A DNA stretch of 24,806 bases, taken from positions 1 to 24,806 of IMG/VR virus record IMGVR_UViG_3300020215_000134; one strand, written 5' to 3'. The notes beneath the pieces were generated by a model. The model made no database searches, was not told the origin of the DNA, and saw nothing but the letters and a program-made list of their open reading frames with translations. Source of the stretch: a virus. Below, piece after piece: positions 1 through 7,948 of this stretch. The first letter of the stretch is position 1, and each line of letters opens with the position of its first letter. A program made the position numbers and the translations under genes.

Positions 1-43
1 GTCACGGAGAGGTTTTTTCCCGCCCTACACACGCGAGGCCCAG

Positions 44-1321
44 ATGCCCGACTGGCCTGCGGATGCGGTGGAGCGACGCCCAGTCGCCTCGCTGATCCCC
101 TATGCACGCAACGCCCGCACCCATTCTGACGAGCAAGTCGCCCAGATTGCGGCCTCGATCCGCGAGTTCGGGTGGACGATTCCGGTCCTGGTGGACGAGA
201 AGGGCGGCCTGATTGCCGGTCACGGCCGAATCATGGCGGCCCGGAAGCTTGGGATCGCCGAGGTGCCCGTGATGGTCGCCCGCGGCTGGTCCGAGGCCCA
301 AAAGCGGGCGTATGTCATCACGGACAACAAGCTAACCCTCAACGGGGGGTGGTCCGACGACCTGCTGAAGTCCGAGTTGGAGGGGCTGCGGGACGAGGGA
401 TTCGACCTCGGGCTGACGGGCTTCTCCGGAGACGAGCTTGCGGCGCTGTTTGCGGACAAGACTGCGGGCCTGACCGACCCTGACGAGGTGCCCGAGGCGC
501 CCGAAACCCCGGTCAGCGTGCTCGGGGACGTGTGGATTCTGGGCAAGCACCGGATCGTCTGCGGCGACTGCACGGATGCGGACGTGGTGGCGAAGGCGCT
601 GAATGGCGTGTCGCCCCACCTGATGGTCACCGATCCGCCCTATGGCGTGGAATACGAGGCAGGCTGGCGGAACAAGGCCATGCCAGCGAAGAACGACCCC
701 GCGCGCTGGCGTGACGGCGCGGGCCGCGCCACGGGCAAGGTGCTCAACGACGACAAGGCCGACTGGCGCGAGGCTTGGGCGCTGTTCCCCGGCGACGTGG
801 CCTACGTCTGGCATGCTGGCAACATGGCGCACGTCGTCGCTGAAAGCCTGCTCGCCTCGGGCTTTGACATCCGTGCGCAAATCATCTGGGGCAAAAGCCA
901 GTTCGTGATCGGGCGCGGGCATTACCATCCGCACCACGAGCCCTGCTGGTATGCCGTCCGCAAGGGCGCGACAGGCCACTGGAACGGCGACCGCAAGCAG
1001 TCAACGCTCTGGCATATCGAGAAGCCGCGCAAGTCCGAGACGGGCCACTCTACGCAGAAGCCCGTCGAGTGCATGCAGCGGCCCATCGAGAACAACAGCA
1101 GCCCCGGGCAGGCGGTCTACGAGCCGTTCAGCGGCTCGGGCACCACCATCATCGCCGCCGAGATGACCGGCCGGGCGTGTCATGCGGTCGAACTCTCGCC
1201 CGCCTATGTGGACGTGGCTGTGAAGCGCTGGGAACAGTTCACAGGCCAGGCAGCCTGTCTTGAGGCAACGGGGCAGACGTTCGCCGACGTAGTATCAATC
1301 CGCGCTGGTAAGCGCGGCTGA
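44..1321 (+). CDS. ParB-like / beta-class DNA methyltransferase fusion
   Basis: Predicted DNA N6-adenine or N4-cytosine methyltransferase with an N-terminal ParB/sulfiredoxin-like domain. Residues about 10-105 carry the ParB-like pattern (LIPYARNARTHS, then GHGR near residue 62). The methyltransferase part has the catalytic motif DPPY at 197-200 and the SAM-binding motif FSGSGTT at 362-368. DPPY before FxGxG is the beta-class order, with the target-recognition region between them. Such fusions are common beside phage terminase genes; the usual view is that they modify phage or host DNA, and the ParB-like part may act as a DNA-binding or nicking module. The ATG at 44 gives the expected N-terminus, although only 43 upstream bases are visible. 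The last 83 bases overlap the 3' end of the opposite-strand HNH gene. Methylation target is unknown. Confidence 0.92.
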   Translation: MPDWPADAVERRPVASLIPYARNARTHSDEQVAQIAASIREFGWTIPVLVDEKGGLIAGHGRIMAARKLGIAEVPVMVARGWSEAQKRAYVITDNKLTLNGGWSDDLLKSELEGLRDEGFDLGLTGFSGDELAALFADKTAGLTDPDEVPEAPETPVSVLGDVWILGKHRIVCGDCTDADVVAKALNGVSPHLMVTDPPYGVEYEAGWRNKAMPAKNDPARWRDGAGRATGKVLNDDKADWREAWALFPGDVAYVWHAGNMAHVVAESLLASGFDIRAQIIWGKSQFVIGRGHYHPHHEPCWYAVRKGATGHWNGDRKQSTLWHIEKPRKSETGHSTQKPVECMQRPIENNSSPGQAVYEPFSGSGTTIIAAEMTGRACHAVELSPAYVDVAVKRWEQFTGQAACLEATGQTFADVVSIRAGKRG

Positions 1322-1895
1322 GTGCACAACTCATACACAGTCCGGTCTTTCCACGCCCTTTAGTGGGCTCTCCGCACTTCTTGCATTCGCGGGCGCGCTT
1401 GGACGCGAAGTCCTTCCCGTGAACCCGGCCGTGGCAGGGGATGCACAGCGTCAGGCCATTGGTCACATCGAAACGTCGGTCAGGGTGGGTCGCAAACGGA
1501 AGAACATGGTGGGCGTGCATGCCGCCTGCCCTTGTGCCGCAGTGGCGGCAGGTTCCGTTGTCTCGCGCGAACACGGCAATTCGCCAGGACCGTAGCTCGG
1601 TCGATGCGCGCCCTCTGGCATTCTCAAGCGACGCGCCGCCTTTCCAGCCAGGGTGCCCCTCGCCAGACATCGTTACCGTGTAGCAGCGCTTGGAGCAGTG
1701 ATGCTCGCGCTGCCCGGGCTTCACTCGAAATGCCTTGCCGCACGTTCGGCAGGTTCCGGTTCCTGCCCGCACTGACCAGCACGCCTTGCTGCAATACTTG
1801 GCCGTGTCGGCTCGGAAATGGTGGGTCCAAAATGGCGCGCGACACAGCGCGCAGTTCTTGCTCACACGCCTACGGCGCCCTGGGCGGGGTTCCAT
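1239..1895 (-). CDS. HNH endonuclease with multiple zinc knuckles
   Basis: The only convincing reverse-strand gene, 218 residues from the ATG at 1895. Paired cysteines form successive zinc knuckles: C15/C18 with C35/C39, C49/C52 with C67/C71, C116/C119 with C151/C154 inside the HNH fold, and C171/C174 with C187/C190. The HNH core shows H129-H130, N146 and H155, preceded by a HPGWKGG stretch and WRIAVFARDNGTC, both typical of phage HNH proteins. It probably cuts or nicks DNA, either as a free-standing homing endonuclease or as a packaging partner of terminase, a role known for HNH proteins in some cos phages. The frame stays open upstream to 2366, but that part is antisense to the small terminase gene and has no cysteine pattern. 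No clear Shine-Dalgarno site is seen before 1895. The 3' end overlaps the methyltransferase gene tail to tail. Confidence 0.85.
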   Translation of the reverse strand: MEPRPGRRRRVSKNCALCRAPFWTHHFRADTAKYCSKACWSVRAGTGTCRTCGKAFRVKPGQREHHCSKRCYTVTMSGEGHPGWKGGASLENARGRASTELRSWRIAVFARDNGTCRHCGTRAGGMHAHHVLPFATHPDRRFDVTNGLTLCIPCHGRVHGKDFASKRARECKKCGEPTKGRGKTGLCMSCALSRAYQRGLILRRRTSAPLPQDRLPGL

Positions 1896-1991
1896 GCAGG
1901 ACGGATAGCGTGGACCCACGCGAGAGTGAATCCGTATCCGCCAAATATCGCCCAGATCAGCGCCGAACGCCTCGGCACAGGAGCCTAGACC

Positions 1992-2369
1992 ATGCAACGG
2001 GGCCGACCGGCCTTCCAGCCGACCGATGCCCAACGCCGCCAGGTCAAGGCCATGGCGGCCTATGGCATTCCGCATTTCGACATCGCCAAGGTGCTGGAGT
2101 GCGACGAAAAGACGCTGCGGAAGCACTTCTGGGCCGAGCTTGAGACTGGCGGCATCGAGGCCAACGCTCGCGTCGCCGAGAACATGTTCAAGATCGCCAC
2201 CGGCTCGGGCCGCGAAGCGGTGATCGCCGGCAAGTACTGGCTCGCCTGCCGCGCCGGCTGGCGTGAGGCGGCGACGGCAGACGACCTCGGCAAGAAAGAG
2301 CAGCGCCAGCAGGCGGCGCTCACCGCCGAGCAAGGGACGCCGTGGGAAGCCCTGCTGAACCGGCACTAG
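1992..2369 (+). CDS. terS: Terminase small subunit (putative)
   Basis: A 125-residue protein directly before the large terminase gene. The N-terminal part (about residues 8-50) reads as a helix-turn-helix of the kind that recognises packaging sites, with AYGIPHFDIAKVLECDEKTL as the likely DNA-binding unit. The middle is helical, as expected for oligomerisation, and the C-terminus is charged and Gln-rich before ending in PWEALLNRH. ACAGGAG at 1977-1983 is a good ribosome site eight bases before the ATG. The gene overlaps the large subunit start by 28 bases, which suggests coupled translation. Small terminase subunits are poorly conserved, so the call leans on HTH, size and position. Confidence 0.78.
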   Translation: MQRGRPAFQPTDAQRRQVKAMAAYGIPHFDIAKVLECDEKTLRKHFWAELETGGIEANARVAENMFKIATGSGREAVIAGKYWLACRAGWREAATADDLGKKEQRQQAALTAEQGTPWEALLNRH

Positions 2370-4048
2370 GCTGGCGCACCGCCTGTCCCGACTGGGCTGC
2401 TCGCATCCGCGCCGGCCGGTCGCTGGTCCCGGACCTGCCGCTCATTAAGGCCGAGGCGGACTGCGCGGTCGAGATATTCAGCCGCCTTCGGCTCCCGGAC
2501 GTCCCGGGCCAGCCAGAGTTGCGCACCGCGGCCGGCGAATGGCAGCGCGACATGGTCCGCGCCCTGTTCGGCTCCTACGATCCGGCGCGGAACGTGCGGC
2601 ACATCCGCGAAATCTTCGCGATGGTGCCGAAGAAGTCGAGCAAGACCACGGCTGGCGCCGCCATCATGACGACGGCGCTGCTGATGAACCGCCGCCCGCG
2701 CGCCGAGTTCCTGCTGATCGCGCCGACCCAGGAGATTTCCGACCTCGCATACCGCCAGGCGGTGGGCATGATCGAGGCGGACCCGGTTCTCGCGGCCAAG
2801 GTCCACATCCGCGAGCACCTCAAGACGATCATCTTCCGCCCCACCGGGGCGTTCCTGAAGGTCAAGTCCTTCGACCCAAAGGTCGTGACCGGCAGCAAGC
2901 CCGCCGGCGTCCTGCTGGACGAGCTCCATGTGATCGCCGAGGCGCCGAACGCGGATCGGGTCATCGGGCAGCTTCGCGGCGGCCTGATCTCGCAGCCCGA
3001 AGGCTTCCTCGTCACCATCACCACCCAGAGCGAGCGCGCGCCGGCCGGCGTGTTCAAGGCAGAACTCAAGACGGCGCGCGATGTGCGCGACGGCAAGCTG
3101 CAAGCGCCCATCCTGCCGCTGATTTACGAGTTCCCGCCCGACATCATGGCGTCGGACGCGTGGCGTGACCCCGCCAACTGGCCAATGGTCACGCCGAACA
3201 ACGGCCTCTCCATCACGGTCGAGCGCCTCGTCGATGAGTTCAACCAGGCAGAGGCCAAGGGCGAGGCGGAATTTCGCCGCTGGGCAACTCAGCACCTCAA
3301 TATCGAGCTGGGGGTCGCTACCGCAGACGACAGTTGGCCCGGCGCGCAATACTGGGAACGCCGCGCCGACCCCACGCTGACGCTCGACACCCTGATCGAG
3401 CGGTGTGACGTGGCCGTGGTCGGCATCGACGGCGGCGGGCGGGACGACCTCCTCGGCCTCGCCGTCATCGGCCGCGAGCGGGGCACGCGCCGCTGGCTGG
3501 TCTGGTGCCGCGCCTGGTGCGTCCGCAACGTGCTCGATATCCGCAAGAGCATCGCATCCACGCTGCGCGACTTCGAGGCGGCCGGCACGCTCCGGATCAT
3601 CGACAACGAATCCGCGGAGGATGTGGTCGAGGTCGCGGATATCGTGGAGCGGCTCGACCGCGAGGGCTTGCTTCCGGATCGGCACGCCATCGGCGTGGAC
3701 CCGTCCGGCATCGTGGAAATCGTGGACGAGCTGCGGTCGCGCGGCTTCGACGCGGCAGAGGACGGCAACGGCCGTGTGGTCGGCGTCTCTCAGGGCTACC
3801 GGCTGAACGGCATCATCAAGACCTGCGAGCGGCAGGTTGCGACCGGCGGCCTGGTCCATGAGGGCTCGGGCCTGATGAACTGGGTCGTCGGCAACGCCAA
3901 GGTCGAGGCGCGCGGGAACGCGGTGCTGATCACCAAGCAGGCGAGCGGGACGGCGAAGATCGACCCGCTGATGGCGATGTTCAACGCCGCGGACCTGATG
4001 AGCCGCAATCCGGCCCCCGCGCTCGTCCCGGAGATGTTCGCAATCTAG
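2342..4048 (+). CDS. terL: Terminase large subunit
   Basis: ATP-driven DNA packaging motor and nuclease, 568 residues. The ATPase half has a Walker A-like loop VPKKSSKTT at 95-103 (a divergent P-loop usual for this branch) and Walker B VLLDE at 190-194. The nuclease half starts around residue 355, with VVGIDGGGRDD placing a likely metal-binding Asp at 363 and another acidic candidate at D453 (GVDPSG). It acts at the portal vertex with the small subunit to cut concatemers and fill the prohead. The GTG at 2342 is chosen because AAGGGA lies four bases upstream and no other start in frame precedes the conserved CPDWAARIRAGRSLVPDLPL segment. The portal gene follows after 15 bases. Confidence 0.96.
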   Translation: MGSPAEPALGWRTACPDWAARIRAGRSLVPDLPLIKAEADCAVEIFSRLRLPDVPGQPELRTAAGEWQRDMVRALFGSYDPARNVRHIREIFAMVPKKSSKTTAGAAIMTTALLMNRRPRAEFLLIAPTQEISDLAYRQAVGMIEADPVLAAKVHIREHLKTIIFRPTGAFLKVKSFDPKVVTGSKPAGVLLDELHVIAEAPNADRVIGQLRGGLISQPEGFLVTITTQSERAPAGVFKAELKTARDVRDGKLQAPILPLIYEFPPDIMASDAWRDPANWPMVTPNNGLSITVERLVDEFNQAEAKGEAEFRRWATQHLNIELGVATADDSWPGAQYWERRADPTLTLDTLIERCDVAVVGIDGGGRDDLLGLAVIGRERGTRRWLVWCRAWCVRNVLDIRKSIASTLRDFEAAGTLRIIDNESAEDVVEVADIVERLDREGLLPDRHAIGVDPSGIVEIVDELRSRGFDAAEDGNGRVVGVSQGYRLNGIIKTCERQVATGGLVHEGSGLMNWVVGNAKVEARGNAVLITKQASGTAKIDPLMAMFNAADLMSRNPAPALVPEMFAI

Positions 4049-4063
4049 CAAAGGAGGCCGCGG

Positions 4064-5476
4064 ATGGGCGGACCGATCGCTCGCCTCGGCGGTCTCGTAT
4101 CCCGCCTGTTCGGCGGCATGTTGGAGCGTCGCTCGGTGCAGTTCGCGCCGGGATTCTGGGAGCATTTCGCGGGCGCCCGTGCGGTGTCCGGCGTGGCCGT
4201 CAATCACCAGACGGCAATGCAATGCTCGACGGTGCTCGCCTGCGTGCATGCGATTGCCAGCGGCATCGCCATGCAACCGCTCGACTTCCAGGCGAAGCGC
4301 CAAGACGGCGGGCGCGATGATGCGTCCGACGACCCGGCCTGGGCCTCCCTGCGGGACCAGCCGAACGAGTGGCAGACCTGGCCCGAGTGGGTCGAGACAA
4401 CCCTGATGCACGCCGTGTTGTGCGGCGATGCGGTCAGCTTTGTGAATCGGCCGAACCCGCGCGGGCCGATCCGTGAACTGATCCCGCTGGTGCCGGGGTC
4501 CTTCGTGATCGAGCAGGGCGCGGATTACGGGCTCACCTACCGCGTAACCCTCGCGGGTGACCGCTCAATGACCCTGCCGCGGGCGCAGGTCTTTCATCTG
4601 CGCTCGCCCTCGTGGAACGCCTACTCCGGCATGCCGGCGGTCACCTTGGCACGGGAGGCGATTGGCCTGGCGCTGGCGACCGAGGAAAGCCACTCAAGGC
4701 TGCACGCTAACGGCACGAGGCCGAGCGGCTTCCTTACGACCGACGCGGCCCTGAAGCCGGAAATGGTGTCGCTGCTGAAAGAGCAGTGGCAGGCGATGCA
4801 CGGCGGGCTCGCCAACGTTGGCAAGACGCCGGTCCTGTCCGGCGGGCTGAAGTGGCAGCAGACGTCCATGTCGGGCGTGGATGCACAGCACCTCGAGACG
4901 CGGCGCCACCAGATCGAGGAAATCTGCCGCGCCTTCGGGGTGTTCCCGCCGGCCATCGGGCATTCCGACAAGGCCAGCACCTTCGCCTCGGCCGAGCAGT
5001 TCTTCCTCGCCCATGTGGTCTTCACGCTCGGCCGCTGGACGCGGCGCTTCGAGGAGCGGCTGCGGATTGACCTGCTGACGCCCGCCGAACGCAAGCGCGG
5101 GCTCTACTTCAAGTTCAACATGCGCGCGCTGCTGCGCGGCGATGCGAAGGCCCGCTCCGAGTTCTACCGCGCCATGATCGAGTTGGGCGTGATGACCCGG
5201 AACGAGGTCCGGGCATTGGAAGACCTTTCGCCTCTGGACGGCCTGAATGATCCGCTGCGCCCGCTGAACCTGGCGACGCAGGCCGAGGCCGACGCGCAGC
5301 TTGCATCCCGGGCCGAGAGCGTTGCCGCCGCTGCGAAGGCGATGCTCGCCGCGCCCGAGCACAAGGTCGGCCGAGTGCTCTCGGCCGCGAATGAACGCCG
5401 CATCGTCACTGCCCGCGATGAACTGAACACCGTCCTGGCCGCCGTCCAGGCAACCGACGGAGATCCCGGGGCATGA
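4064..5476 (+). CDS. HK97-family portal protein
   Basis: Forms the dodecameric ring at one capsid vertex through which DNA enters and leaves and to which the terminase and later the connector dock. The 470-residue protein has the usual HK97-portal features: early VNHQTAMQCSTVLACVHAIA, central TYRVTL strand region and HLRSPSWNAYSGMPAV, then EEICRAFGVFPPAIG and the helical segment near ASAEQFFLAHVVFTL. The C-terminal part (about 400-470) is Ala/Glu-rich and probably a flexible crown. AAAGGAGG at 4050-4057 is a near-perfect ribosome site six bases before the ATG. The stop overlaps the protease start as ATGA, which implies translational coupling. Confidence 0.95.
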   Translation: MGGPIARLGGLVSRLFGGMLERRSVQFAPGFWEHFAGARAVSGVAVNHQTAMQCSTVLACVHAIASGIAMQPLDFQAKRQDGGRDDASDDPAWASLRDQPNEWQTWPEWVETTLMHAVLCGDAVSFVNRPNPRGPIRELIPLVPGSFVIEQGADYGLTYRVTLAGDRSMTLPRAQVFHLRSPSWNAYSGMPAVTLAREAIGLALATEESHSRLHANGTRPSGFLTTDAALKPEMVSLLKEQWQAMHGGLANVGKTPVLSGGLKWQQTSMSGVDAQHLETRRHQIEEICRAFGVFPPAIGHSDKASTFASAEQFFLAHVVFTLGRWTRRFEERLRIDLLTPAERKRGLYFKFNMRALLRGDAKARSEFYRAMIELGVMTRNEVRALEDLSPLDGLNDPLRPLNLATQAEADAQLASRAESVAAAAKAMLAAPEHKVGRVLSAANERRIVTARDELNTVLAAVQATDGDPGA

Positions 5477-6141
5477 CCCGCGAAGTGAAGCTGCTCGCGC
5501 TGTCAGACGCGCGACTGGAGACCGAGGACAAGTCCGGAACCGTCGCGGGCTACGCGAGCGTGTTCAACGGCGTGGACAGCTACCGGGACACGATCCTCCC
5601 GGGCGCCTATGCGCGCACCATCGCCGACTGGAAGACCCGCGGCTACGCGCTGCCGATCATCGACGAGCACTGGGGCGCGACCATCGGCAAGTGGACGCAC
5701 ATGGAGGAGGACAGCCTCGGCCTGCGCGTGAAGGGCGAACTGACGCCCGGCCACAGCCGCGCGACGGACGTCCTGGCGAGCCTGCGCCACGGCGCCGTGT
5801 CGGGCCTCTCCATCGGCTTTCGTGCCGTTGCGGCCGAGAACGCCCCGGACGGGCGCCGACTGCTGAAGGAGATTGATCTCCTGGAAATCTCGGTGGTGAC
5901 CATGCCCGCGGATTCCCGCGCTCGCGTGGACGCCGTGAAGGCCATCACCGATATCGAATCCAAGTCCCAGGCTGAGCGGCTGCTAGGAGAACTAGCACCC
6001 CAACTCAGCGGGAAGTGGCGCACTGCCTTCGTCTCGAAGGTCAGTGCAATCGCCCTGCGAGATGCTGAGGCGAAGCGACTAGAGGCCGAGTGGCTCGCCG
6101 ACATGCGGCGCCGCGTGGCCGCCCTCACATCCCTCAAATAA
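5473..6141 (+). CDS. HK97-family prohead (maturation) protease
   Basis: Serine protease that trims the scaffold-like N-terminal domain of the capsid protein inside the prohead and then itself. Of 222 residues, the first 150 or so hold the fold: GTVAGYASVFN near 23, the likely catalytic His in DEHW (H66), the likely catalytic Ser in VSGLSIGF (S113), and the conserved LLEISVVTMPADS strand. The C-terminal 60 residues are helical and charged, unlike the catalytic part. The start codon sits in ATGA overlap with the portal stop, and the major capsid gene begins 13 bases after its stop. This portal-protease-capsid order is the standard HK97 set. Confidence 0.94.
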   Translation: MTREVKLLALSDARLETEDKSGTVAGYASVFNGVDSYRDTILPGAYARTIADWKTRGYALPIIDEHWGATIGKWTHMEEDSLGLRVKGELTPGHSRATDVLASLRHGAVSGLSIGFRAVAAENAPDGRRLLKEIDLLEISVVTMPADSRARVDAVKAITDIESKSQAERLLGELAPQLSGKWRTAFVSKVSAIALRDAEAKRLEAEWLADMRRRVAALTSLK

Positions 6142-6154
6142 TCGGAGTTCCACC

Positions 6155-7447
6155 ATGAGCGAGTTCGCTCCCAAGGAGCTCGTCGATGGCGCCCTGCGCG
6201 CCTTCGAGGAGTTCAAGGCCACCAACGACGCGCGGCTGCGCGACATCGAGAAGAAGGGCGCGGCCGATCCGGTCGTGACCGACAAGCTCGCCAAGATCGA
6301 GACCGCGCTGAATGGTTTCGAGAACCTGAACCAGAAGCTCACCCTCGCCGAGCAGGAGGCCAAGAACGCCAAGGCCGAGGCTGCGGAGATGAAGGAGGCG
6401 CTGGAGCGCATCGAGACGCGCCTCAACCGCCCCGGCGCATCTGCGACGCCCGCGGAGATCAAGGCGAAGCGCAATGCCTGGGCGCGCGCCGTGGTCAACG
6501 CCGTCACCCAGGGTGAGGTCAACCTCAACCAGGACGAGCGCAAGGCCATCGCCGATGTCATGGCCGAATACAAGGTGATGTCCATCACCCCGGACACGAC
6601 CGGCGGCTATCTCGCCCCGTCCGAGTTCGTGGCGGAAATCCTCAAGGGCGTGACCCTGCTCTCCCCGATGCGCTCCCTGGTGCGTGTCCGGCAGACGGCC
6701 AATCGCTCGGTGCAACAGCCGAAGCGCACGGGCCAGTTCGCCGCGCAGTGGACGGCGGAGAACGCGACCCGCACCGAGACGACCGGCCTCACCTACGGCC
6801 AGTTCGAGATCGTCGCGCACGAGCTGTACGCGATGGTTGATGTCTCGCAGCAGAACCTTGAGGACAGCGCCTTCAACCTTGAAGGCGAAATCCGCGAGGA
6901 AGCGGTGCTCCAGTTCGCGAAGGCGGAGGGGACGGCGCTGGTCTCCGGCTCTGGCGTCGGCCAGCCCGAGGGCCTGCTGACCAACGCGGATGTCCTGTCC
7001 ACCAACTCCGGCGCGGCCACGTCCATCGCGGACGCGGACGGCCAGGCGAACGGCATGATCACCCTCATGCACGCTCTGCCGACCTTCTACGCCATGAACG
7101 GCGTGTGGGTGCTGAACCGGGCGACGCTCGGCTCGGTGCGCAAGATGAAGGACGCGGACAAGGGCTACATCTGGGCGCCCGGCGTGGCGGTCGGACAGCC
7201 GAACACCATCCTCGGCCATCCCTACGTCGAGATGCCGGACATGCCGAACGAGGGGGCGAACACCTTCCCCATCGCCTTCGGCGACTTCGCCCGGGCCTAT
7301 ACGCTGGTGGACCGCGTCGCGATGACCATGCTGCGCGACCCCTACACGCAGGCCGCGTCCGGCAACATCCGGCTCTGGTTCCGCCGTCGTCTCGGCGGGC
7401 AGATCGTGCTCGCCGAGGCCGTCCGCAAGCTCAAGTGCGCGGCCTGA
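6155..7447 (+). CDS. HK97-family major capsid protein
   Basis: Builds the icosahedral shell. The 430-residue protein begins with a Glu/Lys/Ala-rich coiled-coil region (about residues 5-95), matching the HK97 delta domain that acts as built-in scaffold and is removed by the neighbouring protease. The fold proper begins around ITPDTTGGYLAPSEFVAEIL (residues about 147-166) and includes SPMRSLVRVR, the E-loop region, SGSGVGQPEGLL and the C-terminal WFRRRLGGQIVLAEAVRKLK. This makes a cleavage site somewhere in residues 95-145 likely, though the exact position cannot be read. GGAG lies nine bases before the ATG. A strong hairpin follows the stop codon. Confidence 0.96.
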   Translation: MSEFAPKELVDGALRAFEEFKATNDARLRDIEKKGAADPVVTDKLAKIETALNGFENLNQKLTLAEQEAKNAKAEAAEMKEALERIETRLNRPGASATPAEIKAKRNAWARAVVNAVTQGEVNLNQDERKAIADVMAEYKVMSITPDTTGGYLAPSEFVAEILKGVTLLSPMRSLVRVRQTANRSVQQPKRTGQFAAQWTAENATRTETTGLTYGQFEIVAHELYAMVDVSQQNLEDSAFNLEGEIREEAVLQFAKAEGTALVSGSGVGQPEGLLTNADVLSTNSGAATSIADADGQANGMITLMHALPTFYAMNGVWVLNRATLGSVRKMKDADKGYIWAPGVAVGQPNTILGHPYVEMPDMPNEGANTFPIAFGDFARAYTLVDRVAMTMLRDPYTQAASGNIRLWFRRRLGGQIVLAEAVRKLKCAA

Positions 7448-7455
7448 TCCTGACC

Positions 7456-7484
7456 GCCGCGCGCGCCTGACGGCTGCGCGCGGC
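7456..7484 (+). other. Stable hairpin after the capsid gene
   Basis: A perfect nine-base-pair GC stem (GCCGCGCGC at 7456-7464 with GCGCGCGGC at 7476-7484) encloses an 11-base loop that can itself form three more pairs. It starts eight bases after the capsid stop. A C-run rather than a T-run follows, so it is not a classical terminator. It could stabilise the capsid mRNA 3' end or reduce read-through. Confidence 0.55.
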
Positions 7485-7518
7485 TCCCCCGAATCCAATC
7501 CGAACCCAGGAGGGCGTT

Positions 7519-7947
7519 ATGCCTTTCGATCTGAAGAACAACATCAAGACGATGATCGGGATTTCCCCGGTTGCCGTCGGTACCACCGGCACCGGCCAGA
7601 CCGGGAAGGTCATCGACCGCGCCGGCTACGAGAGCGTGACCTTCGTGAACTCCTTCGGGGCCATCACCGCGACGAATGCGACCCTCGTGGTGACGGTTTT
7701 CGAAGGCGACACGACGGGCACGCTCACCTCCGTGGCCGATGCGGACCTGATCGGAACCGAGGCCGCCGCGGGTGTGGCCGCCGCGACGCCGCGTGCGTCC
7801 GGCACGACCATGCGCGTCGTCAAGACCATCGGCTACAAGGGCGTGAAGCGGTATGTGCGGTGCAATATCCGCAGCACCGTCACGGCCGGGCCGGTGATCT
7901 CCTCGGTGGCCGTGCTCGGCCATCCGCGGGTGAAGCCGACCTCCTGA
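7519..7947 (+). CDS. Putative capsid-associated or decoration protein
   Basis: A 142-residue protein immediately downstream of the major capsid gene, preceded by CAGGAGGG at 7508-7515 as a strong ribosome site. It has no transmembrane segment or enzymatic motif. The composition (many Thr, Val, Ala, Gly) and alternating pattern, such as ATLVVTVFEGD and VISSVAVLGHPRV, predict a mostly beta protein. Position and strong translation signal fit a head decoration or shell-stabilising protein, a common occupant of this slot in HK97-type phages. No specific family is recognised, so the role is inferred from context. Confidence 0.7.
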   Translation: MPFDLKNNIKTMIGISPVAVGTTGTGQTGKVIDRAGYESVTFVNSFGAITATNATLVVTVFEGDTTGTLTSVADADLIGTEAAAGVAAATPRASGTTMRVVKTIGYKGVKRYVRCNIRSTVTAGPVISSVAVLGHPRVKPTS

Positions 7948-7948
7948 C

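Noticed and set aside
1896-2366. N-terminal extension of the HNH protein to a start at 2366
   Set aside because: The extra 157 residues are antisense to the small terminase gene and show no zinc ligands or recognised fold; the ATG at 1895 precedes the first knuckle.
2366-4411. A 681-codon reverse-strand open frame
   Set aside because: It is a shadow of the terminase large subunit and portal genes, whose motifs are unambiguous on the + strand.
44-7447. Gene transfer agent cluster
   Set aside because: The terminase-portal-protease-capsid order is shared with alphaproteobacterial gene transfer agents, but the methyltransferase, HNH gene, LamG-repeat protein and GH16 tail protein point to a regular phage or prophage.
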